From: Trypanosoma brucei gambiense DAL972
Lineage: Eukaryota; Euglenozoa; Kinetoplastea; Trypanosomatida; Trypanosomatidae
Length of the DNA: 64,000 nucleotides
Reading direction: 5' to 3'
Assembly (NCBI RefSeq): GCF_000210295.1
Contig: NC_026743.1
Span: 434,001-498,000 of the forward strand
Below, in pieces: positions 20,127-29,475 of this stretch. A model generated the notes under the pieces. That model worked only from the letters and a program-made list of their open reading frames with translations. It ran no database searches and was not told where the DNA came from. The first letter of the stretch is position 1. Every line of letters begins with the position of its first letter. The position numbers and the translations under genes were made by a program.

Positions 20127-22070
20127 ATGCGCCCTGCAGCCACTTGCTTACTCACAACTGCGGCCTCACCGTACCTCGGCGCAGCATGTCGTAGGATGCT
20201 TCTTTTCTCAGCTGGTAGGAGTTTGCATCTCTCCCCTAAGCGACTCAGCGGATCGGGCTCCTTGTTTTCTGACAACGCTTTTGAAAGGGAGGAGGAGGAA
20301 TCGCCCCCTCATCAGAAGCAACGGACTGAGGACAGTATGACTGCTGTCCTGTCTCTCTTGCGTGACACCGTTCCACTCACTGGTTCCGATGATGTCAAGG
20401 AATTACTGAAGGGGTGTAAAAATGCGAAGGAGGTGCGTCACATTTTGGAAACGGTTGTGTATCGTAACCCACTGTGTTACGATGTTTTGAATGGCCACGG
20501 TTATCGCGTAGCGGTGTTACAGGCGTTGACTGCCGGTGCACCCCGCACGCAGTGTTTACATGAGTGGTTTGAATGTGTGGATAGGTTCCGTCGTTTAGGG
20601 TTTCTGCTGACAAGGACGTTCGCAGCTGAGGGGTTCACGCTAATAAAGCAATGGCTCTCGAATCATTTTCAAACAGAAGGACGCTCACCTTTGCTTGTGA
20701 CGGAGGGCATATCACACATACGTGAACTTGTTCGCATATGCAGGGAGGACCGCCTTGTCTTTGACCACGTTTTGTACACTCGTATAGTGTTTCTTCTCAC
20801 CATGATTGTGAGTTTCTTTGACCGCCAGAACATTTACCGGTCAGTTTTCCCCGAGAACTTCTCCAAGCGTGATGGTGTGGTCGTGGAGTGGGTGATAACC
20901 AGTGAGAGATGTGTAGACTTTGATGAGTGTGTGTTGCAGTGTGATGCCGTTGTGGAAGAACTTCTAGAGATGCTATCCGAGGATATTCCCTCGCATCCAA
21001 ATTTCAGCGTGATGTATCGATTGATTGACTACTACTTCGCAGCAGACAATGTCGAAAAAATGATAGCCGTTATGGAGGATGCCGAGGGGTACGGAATCGG
21101 AATTGCCGAAAGCAGTACAGCGAAACTTATGCAGCTCGCCTGCGCACTTAACTACCCGAACGTCCCCGAGTTATTTATGCGCTGGCGAGCATCACTCCCT
21201 CAGTGTGTCATTGCGACCCCAGACATGAGCCGGTTGATGTTTTATTATTCGAGGTCTGGGGGTGGCAGGCCGTGCCCAGTCTGCGGCGAACCGTATAACC
21301 ATCGAAACGTTAATGTTTACGTGTGGCAGCAAACACCTGATCATCAGCGCAACTGCCCTGCATTGATGGATGCTAGACGGCGTAAAGGTGAGCTGGATGA
21401 AAACACTGCACTCCCACAGAATCAAGACTGGAGTGAGGTGGCGTTCAACTTATGGAACATGTCCCAAGGTCGGTCTATTGAATGGGGTGCGGTGGAGTGG
21501 CGCGGTTTCTTGCTGTGTTGTATGTACTCTCCTCGGGCGCTTGAGGCACGGCGCCTTCTGGACGAGCACTACGACCATTCTAGGATGGATGACTTCCTCC
21601 GCGCCACTTACATGCGTTTGCTCCGTCACCAGTTACCAGAAGATGTAGCCGCAACACTGAGAGGCTGGAAGAAAAAGGAACAGCGTGTCTCGCCTATCGT
21701 GCTGCAGGAGTCACTTATTGGGGCCGCCATGGCTGAAGAACCAGATACTCGCATGTCAGCTTTGCGTGAGGTGTGGGCTACACTGCTTGAGAAGGACAGC
21801 TATGTGATGCCTTTTACGAGGCGTCGACTACAGCAGCGACTGGATGAACTGCGCTCCCGGACACCCGGTCCCACTGTAGAAGAGATTACGCTGTTGGAGG
21901 AGATGATTAATATGCAGCCACGTCACCTCTCATTGTTGGACATGAAGGACAGCCCGGCAGATTTTGTCGTGGGAACGTCGAAGAAGAACGTCTTCACCCC
22001 TCCTGCAAGCGGTTCCCGCGCGGAAGTGAGGCTTCCAGAGCGGCGCCGCGGGCGTAAGGAGATGGGATAG
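20127..22070 (+). CDS. Putative mitochondrial protein with helical repeats and a CxxC zinc-type motif
   Basis: A 647-residue protein. The N-terminus is rich in Arg, Ala, Ser and Leu without acidic residues for about 45 residues, typical of a mitochondrial presequence. The body is helical and resembles divergent pentatricopeptide-type arrays (paired helices around residues 290-360 and 430-560). A compact Cys/His cluster at about 383-412 begins CPVCG and ends HQRNCP, which looks like a zinc-binding knuckle. The C-terminus is basic (RRRGRKEMG). The mix of PPR-like helices and CxxC recalls the central zinc region of PRORP proteins, but no metallonuclease Asp cluster is seen, so I do not call it RNase P. 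A role in mitochondrial RNA metabolism or the mitoribosome is an inference. Confidence 0.8.
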   Translation: MRPAATCLLTTAASPYLGAACRRMLLFSAGRSLHLSPKRLSGSGSLFSDNAFEREEEESPPHQKQRTEDSMTAVLSLLRDTVPLTGSDDVKELLKGCKNAKEVRHILETVVYRNPLCYDVLNGHGYRVAVLQALTAGAPRTQCLHEWFECVDRFRRLGFLLTRTFAAEGFTLIKQWLSNHFQTEGRSPLLVTEGISHIRELVRICREDRLVFDHVLYTRIVFLLTMIVSFFDRQNIYRSVFPENFSKRDGVVVEWVITSERCVDFDECVLQCDAVVEELLEMLSEDIPSHPNFSVMYRLIDYYFAADNVEKMIAVMEDAEGYGIGIAESSTAKLMQLACALNYPNVPELFMRWRASLPQCVIATPDMSRLMFYYSRSGGGRPCPVCGEPYNHRNVNVYVWQQTPDHQRNCPALMDARRRKGELDENTALPQNQDWSEVAFNLWNMSQGRSIEWGAVEWRGFLLCCMYSPRALEARRLLDEHYDHSRMDDFLRATYMRLLRHQLPEDVAATLRGWKKKEQRVSPIVLQESLIGAAMAEEPDTRMSALREVWATLLEKDSYVMPFTRRRLQQRLDELRSRTPGPTVEEITLLEEMINMQPRHLSLLDMKDSPADFVVGTSKKNVFTPPASGSRAEVRLPERRRGRKEMG

Positions 22071-22381
22071 GGATAAGAAGGTGTGATGCCTCGATGTGTG
22101 TAGTTGTTTCTTCAATGCAAGAGTGATTGCAAGGGGTAAGGGAAGGGGTACAAGCGTTCATTTTCTACCTATCACCACCAAATTTTCTTATTTTTAGTCG
22201 GTTACTTGCAACCCACATGAGTGTCAGTTTTCTGGATGTGTTGTTGGTAAATGCTGTGCCGTACGAATTTTTCTCAAAAGTATCTATTGGCATAACCGGT
22301 GTTGTGTAAAATGCCTCAGCGTGGGTGATGCCATTGCGCATAGTATTTTACACCAATCTGTCGTCATTACCACACGTCTAC

Positions 22382-22411
22382 ACCCCTTTTTCACTTTGTC
22401 GTTATTTTCAG
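22382..22411 (+). promoter_or_regulatory. Candidate trans-splice acceptor immediately before a hairpin
   Basis: C/T-rich tract 22382-22408 then CAG ending at 22411. Splicing here would produce an RNA whose hairpin arm begins five bases after the junction. No confident protein-coding gene follows directly, so this may be a small gene, an alternative leader for the downstream pseudokinase, or unused. Confidence 0.35.
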
Positions 22412-22415
22412 ACTT

Positions 22416-22469
22416 TTCAATGGCACGGGGATGCACTTCCGGTCAGTAGGGCGTCCCCGTGCCATTGAA
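22416..22469 (+). repeat. Inverted repeat / stem-loop, 19-bp arms
   Basis: Arms 22416-22434 and 22451-22469 are complementary over 19 bases with a single G.T wobble, enclosing a 16-base loop. The GC-rich core (GGCACGGGGA) makes a stable stem. It is not followed by a T run, so it is not a Pol III style terminator. Confidence 0.9.
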
Positions 22470-22790
22470 TTAGTAATGGAGAAGCAGAAAAGAGACCCAT
22501 TTCACAAGACTCTCGTCACGTTCAAGATCCCAGTCGTGCCAAGCGTGTGGCACGCACTAGGGGTTGATGCTTGTTTCATGTGTTATGAAGTCTCTAATAT
22601 TATCGAATCGACCCTCAGAAGAGTTTTTCCTTCTTCATACACATTCTTCCTTTTCACATCACCCGTGGTGACGGTTCGTCCGTCACACGTGTGATTGTTA
22701 CATGCGGATTTGTTGTGTCGGTAATTAATTTGTTTCGTTTAACCGGGGACCAGATTAGGTGTGGTCTTTGCGTGGGAGGGAAGACTTCAT

Positions 22791-22811
22791 GCTGTCCTCT
22801 TTTCTCTTCAG
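22791..22811 (+). promoter_or_regulatory. Predicted trans-splice acceptor for the pseudokinase
   Basis: Tract of almost pure C/T (22791-22809) then AG at 22810-22811. The 172-nt leader up to 22984 has no ATG, supporting this site and the start codon. Confidence 0.6.
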
Positions 22812-22983
22812 CCTTTTCTTGTGCTACTCACTTGCCACTATTTTTGTACTGTGAGGAATATCGTGGTGTAAAATATACTTTCGTTGGCTTGGGCCAATAT
22901 CTACGCGTAGACGCAAAAAGGATTGAGTACACGTTCCTTGAAAAGAGTTAACTTTATCTTCGGAGTCGAATAGTAGTGGTCAC

Positions 22984-24021
22984 ATGGTGGACTGCACGGT
23001 CGAACTTCCCAACATTCCTTATTTTGGCGTACGGTTAGATACCTCCGACATAGTGGGGGGTGTCGGCAGAAAAAGCCACGATGAAACTGTTCGAGAAATT
23101 TTCCTTAAGGGTTTCACCCACGTGCAACAGACATCATCCAGCGACACGCACGTGACACTGGTGGCTCAGTCTGAAGAGACCAAGGAGTGGGTGCACATCC
23201 GAGTTTATGCATTGGAGCGGCTGCGCAGGGATGCAACACTCCGCGACCGCATTGAGAGGTCCGTTCTTGTGGGCTGCAAGGCCCAGCACCCCTGCATTGT
23301 ACGAATTATGCAGCCCTTTTTTTCAAGAACAGATCTTTTTGTCGTTGAGGAGTATTGTGCAGGAGGTGAGTTACTTTCTTGGGTGGAGACTCATTGCCGC
23401 GAGGCAGCCACCACCAAGTCAGGATTTGAACCCCCACTAGGTTTGTCAATGGGATTTGTGAAGAGTGTGATGCGAGACGTGATGAGTGGGGTGGATCATC
23501 TCCACACGAGATGCGGTGTGGCTCATCGTGGCATAAAGCTGGAGAGCATATTGCTAGACAACTGTAACCGCGCAAAACTCAGCAACTTGGGGGCGTGTGC
23601 CGTCATTTCCACAAATGAGGGCAAGGAGGTAAAAAATAACCCACTGAAGGTATGTTGTGCATCGCGACACTACGCTGCCCCCGAAGTTGTGATGGGCCTG
23701 CCGTATGATGGGAAGTTGGTGGATGTGTGGGCATTGGGTGTTTTGCTCTTTGTGCTGTTAACCTGTCGCTTTCCATTTGAAGAGGAAAGGGATAACCCCT
23801 ATGAGTCTAGTAGTGACACCGCCGTTCGTGATGGTGGTGATGATGAGCTTTTGATGGAGCGCATTTGTAATGCAGACGAGTTGTTGCTGAAGCATCCTGT
23901 TCTAGCACATGTTTCTGATCCATTAGCAACTGACCTGGTACGCAACATGTTGCGCGTCAACACAAAAACCAGACTGACTGTGAGGGAGGTGCTTGAGCAC
24001 CCCTTTCTGAGGATGCCGTAA
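22984..24021 (+). CDS. Protein kinase-like pseudokinase (CAMK/SNF1-like fold)
   Basis: A 345-residue protein with kinase fold but degraded catalytic motifs. The Gly-rich loop is unrecognisable. The VAIK lysine position reads Arg73 (HIRVYAL), the HRD motif reads HRG (Gly183 in AHRGIKLESILL) and DFG reads NLG (Asn201). The remaining kinase landmarks are preserved: an APE motif (YAAPEVV), DVWALGVLLFVLL in helix F, and the C-lobe LLRVNTKTRLTVREVLEHPFL tail typical of CAMK/AMPK relatives. It should lack phosphotransfer activity and more likely acts as an allosteric partner or scaffold. A region with an acidic, Ser/Asp-rich insert lies at about 265-295. The gene is intact, with no frameshift, so this is a maintained pseudokinase rather than a decaying gene. 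Confidence 0.9.
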   Translation: MVDCTVELPNIPYFGVRLDTSDIVGGVGRKSHDETVREIFLKGFTHVQQTSSSDTHVTLVAQSEETKEWVHIRVYALERLRRDATLRDRIERSVLVGCKAQHPCIVRIMQPFFSRTDLFVVEEYCAGGELLSWVETHCREAATTKSGFEPPLGLSMGFVKSVMRDVMSGVDHLHTRCGVAHRGIKLESILLDNCNRAKLSNLGACAVISTNEGKEVKNNPLKVCCASRHYAAPEVVMGLPYDGKLVDVWALGVLLFVLLTCRFPFEEERDNPYESSSDTAVRDGGDDELLMERICNADELLLKHPVLAHVSDPLATDLVRNMLRVNTKTRLTVREVLEHPFLRMP

Positions 24022-24380
24022 GTGAAGAACCCAAAGGGATTCCCTCTTTATGGAACATGTTATTATGACTATTATCCCATAGAAATCGGAAGCACGGAAC
24101 GCCATAGATATTGGGGTGTGCTGAGTCGGTACATCACACTTCAAAAAAAAAAAGATTCTACAGAAAACTACGGTTTCAGCTTCTACCGATGCTTTTGTTG
24201 CGCTTCGACACGTGTTGGTCGCGCACTGTCACCTCGTTTTCTAATAATATCTGGATATTTATTTAAAGATTATGCCTTCCCCTCCTCTGAAAAATACAAA
24301 CAAACAAACAAACGTAACTTCTAGAGGCAAACGTAACCCTGAAGGTGGCAAGAAAGGTGTGTGAAGGGAACTGTGCACCT
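24022..24380 (+). promoter_or_regulatory. Intergenic region with predicted acceptor for the LRR gene
   Basis: Contains a short CT-rich run at 24276-24290, a (CAAA)n stretch at 24297-24311 and AG at 24323-24324. From there to the ATG at 24381 no other ATG occurs. Otherwise nothing notable. Confidence 0.45.
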
Positions 24381-26516
24381 ATGCGCCGAGTTTTTAGGAA
24401 AACTCTCAGTGGAGCCCTTTCGTACCGCTGGTGTTGGAGCCCACAACCGGGGCCCTCCTACCCCACACCTGAAGCACTTGTAGAAACCATACGCCGCCAA
24501 GGGCCGAAGGAGTCGGTATGGAATTTAGATTTTTCATTTCTACCGAAGCGTCCTTCCACTCAACGGGAGGACGTACCTGACGATGTCCTCCGCAGCTGCA
24601 GTGTCGCTCTCTCAGAGTCAGCACTCACCGTCAAGCGACTCTCACTGACAATAAACTATCCGGAAGCGGTGGAAGTCGCTATTCGGTTCTTACGCGGAGC
24701 ACAGCTCCCCGCGCTTCGCACACTTGATTTAACTCTCCACAATGTAGCTTTTGTGCAAAATGAGCGAATGCTCGCGACTCTACTCCAAAGTGCTGCGGGC
24801 GTGGCCGGCCGACTAGCTGAATTGCGTGTTGCCATGATTACACATGACATCCGCAGTGGCTTACAGTGGGGGCAACAACAGCGTGTGCCTACCGCACTTG
24901 CTACTCTTCTATCCGCGTCTGCACTTGAGTCCCTGTCGCTGGAGCACTTGGTGATGTCCAGTGCAAGCGACGAAGAAACCTTGGTCTTGAATGCTGCTAT
25001 TTTGAATTCATGCCGTGGGTTGCGACAATTATCGCTTAGCGGCAGCGCATCGCTGCTTCGTTGTGATTCGTTTCTTCATGACACTCTAATGGGAATGCCA
25101 CGCCTGGAGGTGTTGGACCTCAGCGGTATTTGCCTGAATGATGTGCAAATACAAAAGTTACTGGTATCGCTTAGGGCTTCAATTGGTGGATGGCACAACT
25201 TACAACAGTTAAACCTCGCTGGGTGCGGTTTATCAACTTGGGCACTTGGGTTGATGCAAAGTGATTTGGGTGACTCGCATCCGCTACCATCCAATAGTTC
25301 TTTCGGTTTAAAGGTTCTGAATCTTAGTAGCAACGGTATCGATGATGAGGGTGCATTTGTCCTCGCCACGGTTTGTATGCGTTGCAGGTGGATTGAGGAA
25401 ATTTATTTGAGACACAATCGGATCACAGAGAAAGGTGCTGCAGCCATCTGCTCCGCTGTCAGAGAAGGAACTGAATTAAGAGTGCTCAGCTTTCATTCTA
25501 ATCTGCTCAAAGATGAGGGGCTTCTTGAGGTATTGCGGCACTTCGAGGGTTGGCCAAAGTTGCAGCGATTTGATGTTACTCGTTGCCGGTTAACAGTAAG
25601 GTGCCTACCGTCTCTATGTATCGCGCTTCTTTCTTCAAAAGCACTACAAGAGTTGGTACTTGATCGCAATGATCTGCGTCTGCTGGACACCTCAGATGTT
25701 ACTGGTACTACAGGAGGGGGCGTGCATCTTTTTGCATTCGACTCGATGCGCAGCGGTATCGGCACTGCGGACATGAAGGCACTCACATCGTTCGAGGTCG
25801 ACCGCCGGGATGCACTTGAGGGTCGCCAGCGACACAAGGGGACGGGACCAGCTAATGAAGAGAAGAAGTTCAATTCAACTTTCATTGGAGCCGCGCCATT
25901 TGAACGACTCGGCTCAGCACTGGCCTCCTGCGCCGAACTGCGTAGTTTTTCAGCCTCAGGTTGCTCCCTCACGGACACCGCATTTCTGTCTTTGACCGCT
26001 GCATTACAAAGGTGCCGTTTGACGCATCTTAACCTTAGCTCCAATCCGTTGTTCACCCACGTGGAAGGCATAGAGGCCCTCGGCAGACTGCTGCATTGTG
26101 CTTCTGAAGCCCTGGAAGTACTGGATGTGTCGTGTACTGGTTTGGGAAACGTAGGGATCTCGGTTCTCGCGGATGGATTGTCGGACTCTCTGTCGGAAAT
26201 GGTTGGAGAACCGCCGCTGAGATCGCTTGGCGCACTAAGAGAACTTCGTGTGTCGCATTGCCGTATTGGTGATGACGGTTTTGGAGCGCTCGCCGATGTG
26301 GTGCCCTTTATGTGTTCGTTGGAGCGTCTGTTTTTGGACGGGAATCAGGTAACTAGTGTGCCTGTGGTTGTTTCCCTCCTTGGGAAGTTGTCTACGCTGC
26401 CATCACTTGTCTTCGTAGGACTGCATGGTACCCTCTCGCCTAGAAGCGGAGCCGAGGTTGCGGTATGTAGTGAGTACTCCCTGTTGCGGCGTAAGGGAAT
26501 AACTGTCCACGTTTGA
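24381..26516 (+). CDS. Leucine-rich repeat protein (RNI-like)
   Basis: A 711-residue protein from ATG 24381, the first ATG after the predicted acceptor. The N-terminus (MRRVFRKTLSGALSYRW) is basic and could be a mitochondrial signal. At least a dozen leucine-rich repeats of the ribonuclease-inhibitor type run from about residue 70 to the end, with turns such as LDLSGI, LNLAGC, LNLSSNGIDDEGA, LRHNRITEKGA, LNLSSNPLF and FLDGNQV. A less regular insert with charged residues occupies about 440-500. There is no catalytic domain, so it is a binding or scaffolding protein. Its repeats are regular, unlike the short LRR heads of the genes at 4685 and 29476, and it lacks their LYxxYC motif. Confidence 0.88.
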   Translation: MRRVFRKTLSGALSYRWCWSPQPGPSYPTPEALVETIRRQGPKESVWNLDFSFLPKRPSTQREDVPDDVLRSCSVALSESALTVKRLSLTINYPEAVEVAIRFLRGAQLPALRTLDLTLHNVAFVQNERMLATLLQSAAGVAGRLAELRVAMITHDIRSGLQWGQQQRVPTALATLLSASALESLSLEHLVMSSASDEETLVLNAAILNSCRGLRQLSLSGSASLLRCDSFLHDTLMGMPRLEVLDLSGICLNDVQIQKLLVSLRASIGGWHNLQQLNLAGCGLSTWALGLMQSDLGDSHPLPSNSSFGLKVLNLSSNGIDDEGAFVLATVCMRCRWIEEIYLRHNRITEKGAAAICSAVREGTELRVLSFHSNLLKDEGLLEVLRHFEGWPKLQRFDVTRCRLTVRCLPSLCIALLSSKALQELVLDRNDLRLLDTSDVTGTTGGGVHLFAFDSMRSGIGTADMKALTSFEVDRRDALEGRQRHKGTGPANEEKKFNSTFIGAAPFERLGSALASCAELRSFSASGCSLTDTAFLSLTAALQRCRLTHLNLSSNPLFTHVEGIEALGRLLHCASEALEVLDVSCTGLGNVGISVLADGLSDSLSEMVGEPPLRSLGALRELRVSHCRIGDDGFGALADVVPFMCSLERLFLDGNQVTSVPVVVSLLGKLSTLPSLVFVGLHGTLSPRSGAEVAVCSEYSLLRRKGITVHV

Positions 26517-26853
26517 AGGGCGTGGGAAGTGGTTTTATTGTACCCACAGGTTATGCCCTGAGGTTTGTGCTGATTCCTGGGAACGAAAGTTATCCTTTAA
26601 GTGAGGGGCGAGTGTAGGACTTCGCTACACGTAAGGGTGTGGTTAGCGTCCACAACAAAGCTCTATTGGGTTACACCTGTGCGTACTGTAGCGCATTGCC
26701 AGTTTTTGCTTTTTGTGTGCTTCGTGTACAACGTTTTGCGGCGGCTCCTGCGTATGCATGTATATACACATCAATATCATCATTATTATTTTTTTGTTGT
26801 ATAGGCTTGTTACAGAATCGGGCCACCTTCCTCGCGCACTGGTATTTTAAACC
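26517..26853 (+). promoter_or_regulatory. Intergenic region with splice acceptor for the PUF gene
   Basis: T-rich tract at 26781-26800 and AG at 26803-26804 (a second at 26813-26814). The leader of about 40-50 nt has no ATG before 26854. Confidence 0.5.
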
Positions 26854-29100
26854 ATGTCGAACGGGTATAAGCGCGAGCGCTGGGATGAAGAAAGCGGTGA
26901 CCACTACCACCAACATGCCGTCCGCTACAGTGATCTACCGCCCAATGTAAAACTCCAGAGGCGACGGCAGGAGCGGCAGGAGAAGAAGGAGAAGGAGCGC
27001 ACTCTCGCCTACTTCACATCGGTTCATCGTGCTCTTGAGGAGCAGTCAGCGGAGACTTTAGTTGCCTTCGTCGATGGGTTTTTCGTTGAGCTAATCAAAC
27101 TTCTGCGTGCCGACACCTCGCTTCACCTACTTCGAAACGGTACCGTCTGCCGTACCATTGAAGCTGCTCTGGCCAGCTCACAATTGCTACACTGCAAGTC
27201 ATTATTATACATACTTCTCGGCCACGTGTACGACCTCGCAGCCTCCCCAACGGCAAGTCGCACGCTAGAAGCAATAATTGCCAGCATTGTGCGAGGTGTT
27301 AGTGTATTTCGCAGAACCGACAGCAGCGCATTCTCAGCGGAGATGGAGGAGGGAGGTGCTTCCAGTAACGGTGTGCCCAGTGCGTCAACCCTCATAACGT
27401 GTGTTGTCGAAGAACTCGCGGAACGAGCAGGAGAGGTGCTGCTACACGACGCTGCCGCGCGTGCCGTAAGGTCAATCATATTATTTCTTGGTGGTTTTTG
27501 GAACTCTACAGGCACTGCATCGTCCCTGCCACACGGTGTAAAATTCTACGCTCAACTTGATACTCTTGGTACCGCCCTTATGTGTGTCGTTGAACCGACG
27601 TTTGGTGTTAGCTGCGGCGATGGAGTGGCGAATATTTGGCTTCAGGTGGCGAAAACTCCAACTGCAAGTTTCGTCGTTCAGAGTCTTCTTCGTGTGTGTG
27701 AACGAGAGACGAAACTGGATACAAGTGTGCGACAACGCTTGGAGGTCATTCACAACGACGGTTCACAGTTGTTGAGACAGCTTCTTATGGATCCGCTGGG
27801 TTGCCATCTTTTCCAAGCTTACTTAAGAGTCCCTGTACCAGCATCGGTGCTGAAGGATTACGATTCGTTCTCAAGCTACCAGTGCTCCGGAACTGCACCG
27901 ACTTCGTCGGGAAGTGGAAAGCGTTTTATTAAAATGTTACGCGACGTTGCCGCCGAAGAACCCCCAAACCCCGATGAGTTGGCGCACGAAAAGACATGTT
28001 GGGACAAAGCCCTTGCGATTGTCGTCGAGGCCCTCGATGATTTGCTGGACCCAGCTGGCAGCTCCGTCGGTCATGCAGTTTTCGCCCTACAGGATCTTGT
28101 GCTCTTCGCCCCCACTGCCGTGCATTTGGAACGCGTGTGGGAGCAGCTCCTGGAGCGCATCGGTTTGCGGACGCTCTTAGCGTCGCCGAAGTTAGTGCAG
28201 GTCCTGATCGTGTTCACTCGTAAGTGTGCCTTTTCGAACCCCTTGCCGACTGTGGTGGAGAGTGAAGATCGTTCAGCGGAAGCGGCGCCGTTGGAAGGCG
28301 GGTTTGTCGGAGATATGGTTCCTAAGGATGTGGAGCAGTCGATATACAATGACCTGTCGCAGGGTGTGAGGTACTTTCCTACCTCTACGGAATTTCAAAA
28401 AAAAGTCTTAACCGCATTGCTTCGGGTGGCACGTGAGCTCTGCCCCAAAGGGGCTGCGCAATTCCTGTTGGTGGATGGTGGATTGCAGGACAAAGGTTTT
28501 GAATTGGCACGGTACATAATGCATTTTGTGCCGGCGGCTTCAGCTGTGTTCCTTCACGCAATCGAGCGTTTGCGTCGCTCAGATGTTGAGACATTGTTAT
28601 ACCACCCGAAGGGTAGTTTGGTATTTCAGCAGTTCCTTCGTGCTGGAGCCGCGCACCATCCACAAGGAAAGAAAGGAGGTGAGCAACAGCAACAACAACA
28701 ACGGGTGGAGACGATGATCCCATTGAGTTTCATGCGACGTATCTCCCCACTTCTGCCACGGTTGGTGGTTAATACGTACGCCGCGTACGTGATAGAGGTG
28801 CTATACGATGTTGGGAGCTTTGAGGTGAAAGAAGAGCTCGTCAAGGCACTTTTGCCAATATACAATGAGATGAAACGTAGCCATGAGGAGAAACAACGAG
28901 AGGTTAGAGAAGCAGCGAGCCGAAATGATCCATCCGCTAACCCAAACAACTTTCACATGTCAGAATTTATCACACGGAAAGTAATGACAAAGTGTCTTGT
29001 AGAGATGTACTCCCATAGGCCTGATGATTGGGCGAAGCTCGCGAGACGGCAGTGCCAGGTTCAGCGGCTTTTGCAACGTATGTCTTCTGTAGCATTTTGA
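26854..29100 (+). CDS. Pumilio-repeat protein, Nop9-like
   Basis: A 748-residue protein with a basic, Lys/Arg/Glu-rich N-terminus (about 29-50, RRRQERQEKKEKER) and degenerate Pumilio-type repeats spread over the length. Recognisable repeat cores are ASRTLEAII, ASFVVQSLLR, GCHLFQAYLR, VGHAVFALQDL, KGSLVFQQFLR and AAYVIEVLYD. The wide spacing, large C-shaped layout and N-terminal basic segment are like Nop9, a nucleolar factor in 18S rRNA maturation, rather than a classical eight-repeat cytoplasmic PUF. A Gln run from a CAA/CAG tract lies near residue 612. A nucleolar ribosome-biogenesis role is therefore inferred. The start at 26854 follows the predicted acceptor directly. Confidence 0.82.
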   Translation: MSNGYKRERWDEESGDHYHQHAVRYSDLPPNVKLQRRRQERQEKKEKERTLAYFTSVHRALEEQSAETLVAFVDGFFVELIKLLRADTSLHLLRNGTVCRTIEAALASSQLLHCKSLLYILLGHVYDLAASPTASRTLEAIIASIVRGVSVFRRTDSSAFSAEMEEGGASSNGVPSASTLITCVVEELAERAGEVLLHDAAARAVRSIILFLGGFWNSTGTASSLPHGVKFYAQLDTLGTALMCVVEPTFGVSCGDGVANIWLQVAKTPTASFVVQSLLRVCERETKLDTSVRQRLEVIHNDGSQLLRQLLMDPLGCHLFQAYLRVPVPASVLKDYDSFSSYQCSGTAPTSSGSGKRFIKMLRDVAAEEPPNPDELAHEKTCWDKALAIVVEALDDLLDPAGSSVGHAVFALQDLVLFAPTAVHLERVWEQLLERIGLRTLLASPKLVQVLIVFTRKCAFSNPLPTVVESEDRSAEAAPLEGGFVGDMVPKDVEQSIYNDLSQGVRYFPTSTEFQKKVLTALLRVARELCPKGAAQFLLVDGGLQDKGFELARYIMHFVPAASAVFLHAIERLRRSDVETLLYHPKGSLVFQQFLRAGAAHHPQGKKGGEQQQQQQRVETMIPLSFMRRISPLLPRLVVNTYAAYVIEVLYDVGSFEVKEELVKALLPIYNEMKRSHEEKQREVREAASRNDPSANPNNFHMSEFITRKVMTKCLVEMYSHRPDDWAKLARRQCQVQRLLQRMSSVAF

Positions 29101-29475
29101 GAGAGTACGAGTGCGCGTGTTCGTCCGTGTGAGACAATCTAATGAGTTACTAACTTACCTCTTCGTCATTCACTAGTAAGGATTTGGTTTGGTATTCTAA
29201 CTTTTTGTGATTCGTATAATCGCTAACGTTTTTGTTTACCTTTTTTTTTTTCTAAAAGACTTTCGACGGCTTGGTGCCGCGTCGCACAAACTGGGAATAT
29301 GTTAAGACGAGAAAGTTTTCATCTGTGCCCTTCGCTTTCCTTTCTCTTATTATCTTTCACTTGCCCAAAATGAACACAGGACGGAGTGTAATTAGATTGA
29401 GTCCGGCGAGTAGTGGTCAAATACGGTTGTTGGGCTGTGTGTTGGTTGTTGGTGTCGCAGGTAAGTAATTTGGAG
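29101..29475 (+). other. Intergenic region
   Basis: Contains a poly-T tract at about 29238-29252 followed by AG at 29260. Splicing there would leave upstream ATGs (about 29299 and 29370) in the leader; later AGs such as 29459-29460 would avoid them. The true acceptor cannot be settled by eye. Confidence 0.45.

Larger units (their letters stand above)
22071..22983 (+). other. Intergenic region with two acceptor signals and a hairpin
   Basis: About 0.9 kb between the mitochondrial protein and the pseudokinase. Two good polypyrimidine-AG signals are visible (AG at 22410-22411 and 22810-22811), with a strong inverted repeat just after the first. An 87-codon frame at 22431-22694 starts inside the hairpin; it has no recognisable family and may be chance. 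Confidence 0.6.

Noticed and set aside
22431..22694. 87-codon frame starting in the hairpin
   Set aside because: No recognisable domain and it starts in the stem; kept only as part of the hairpin finding, not as a gene call.
29413..29475. Open frame upstream of the LRR-CHAT gene
   Set aside because: No ATG in it; the LRR head motif begins just after ATG 29476.
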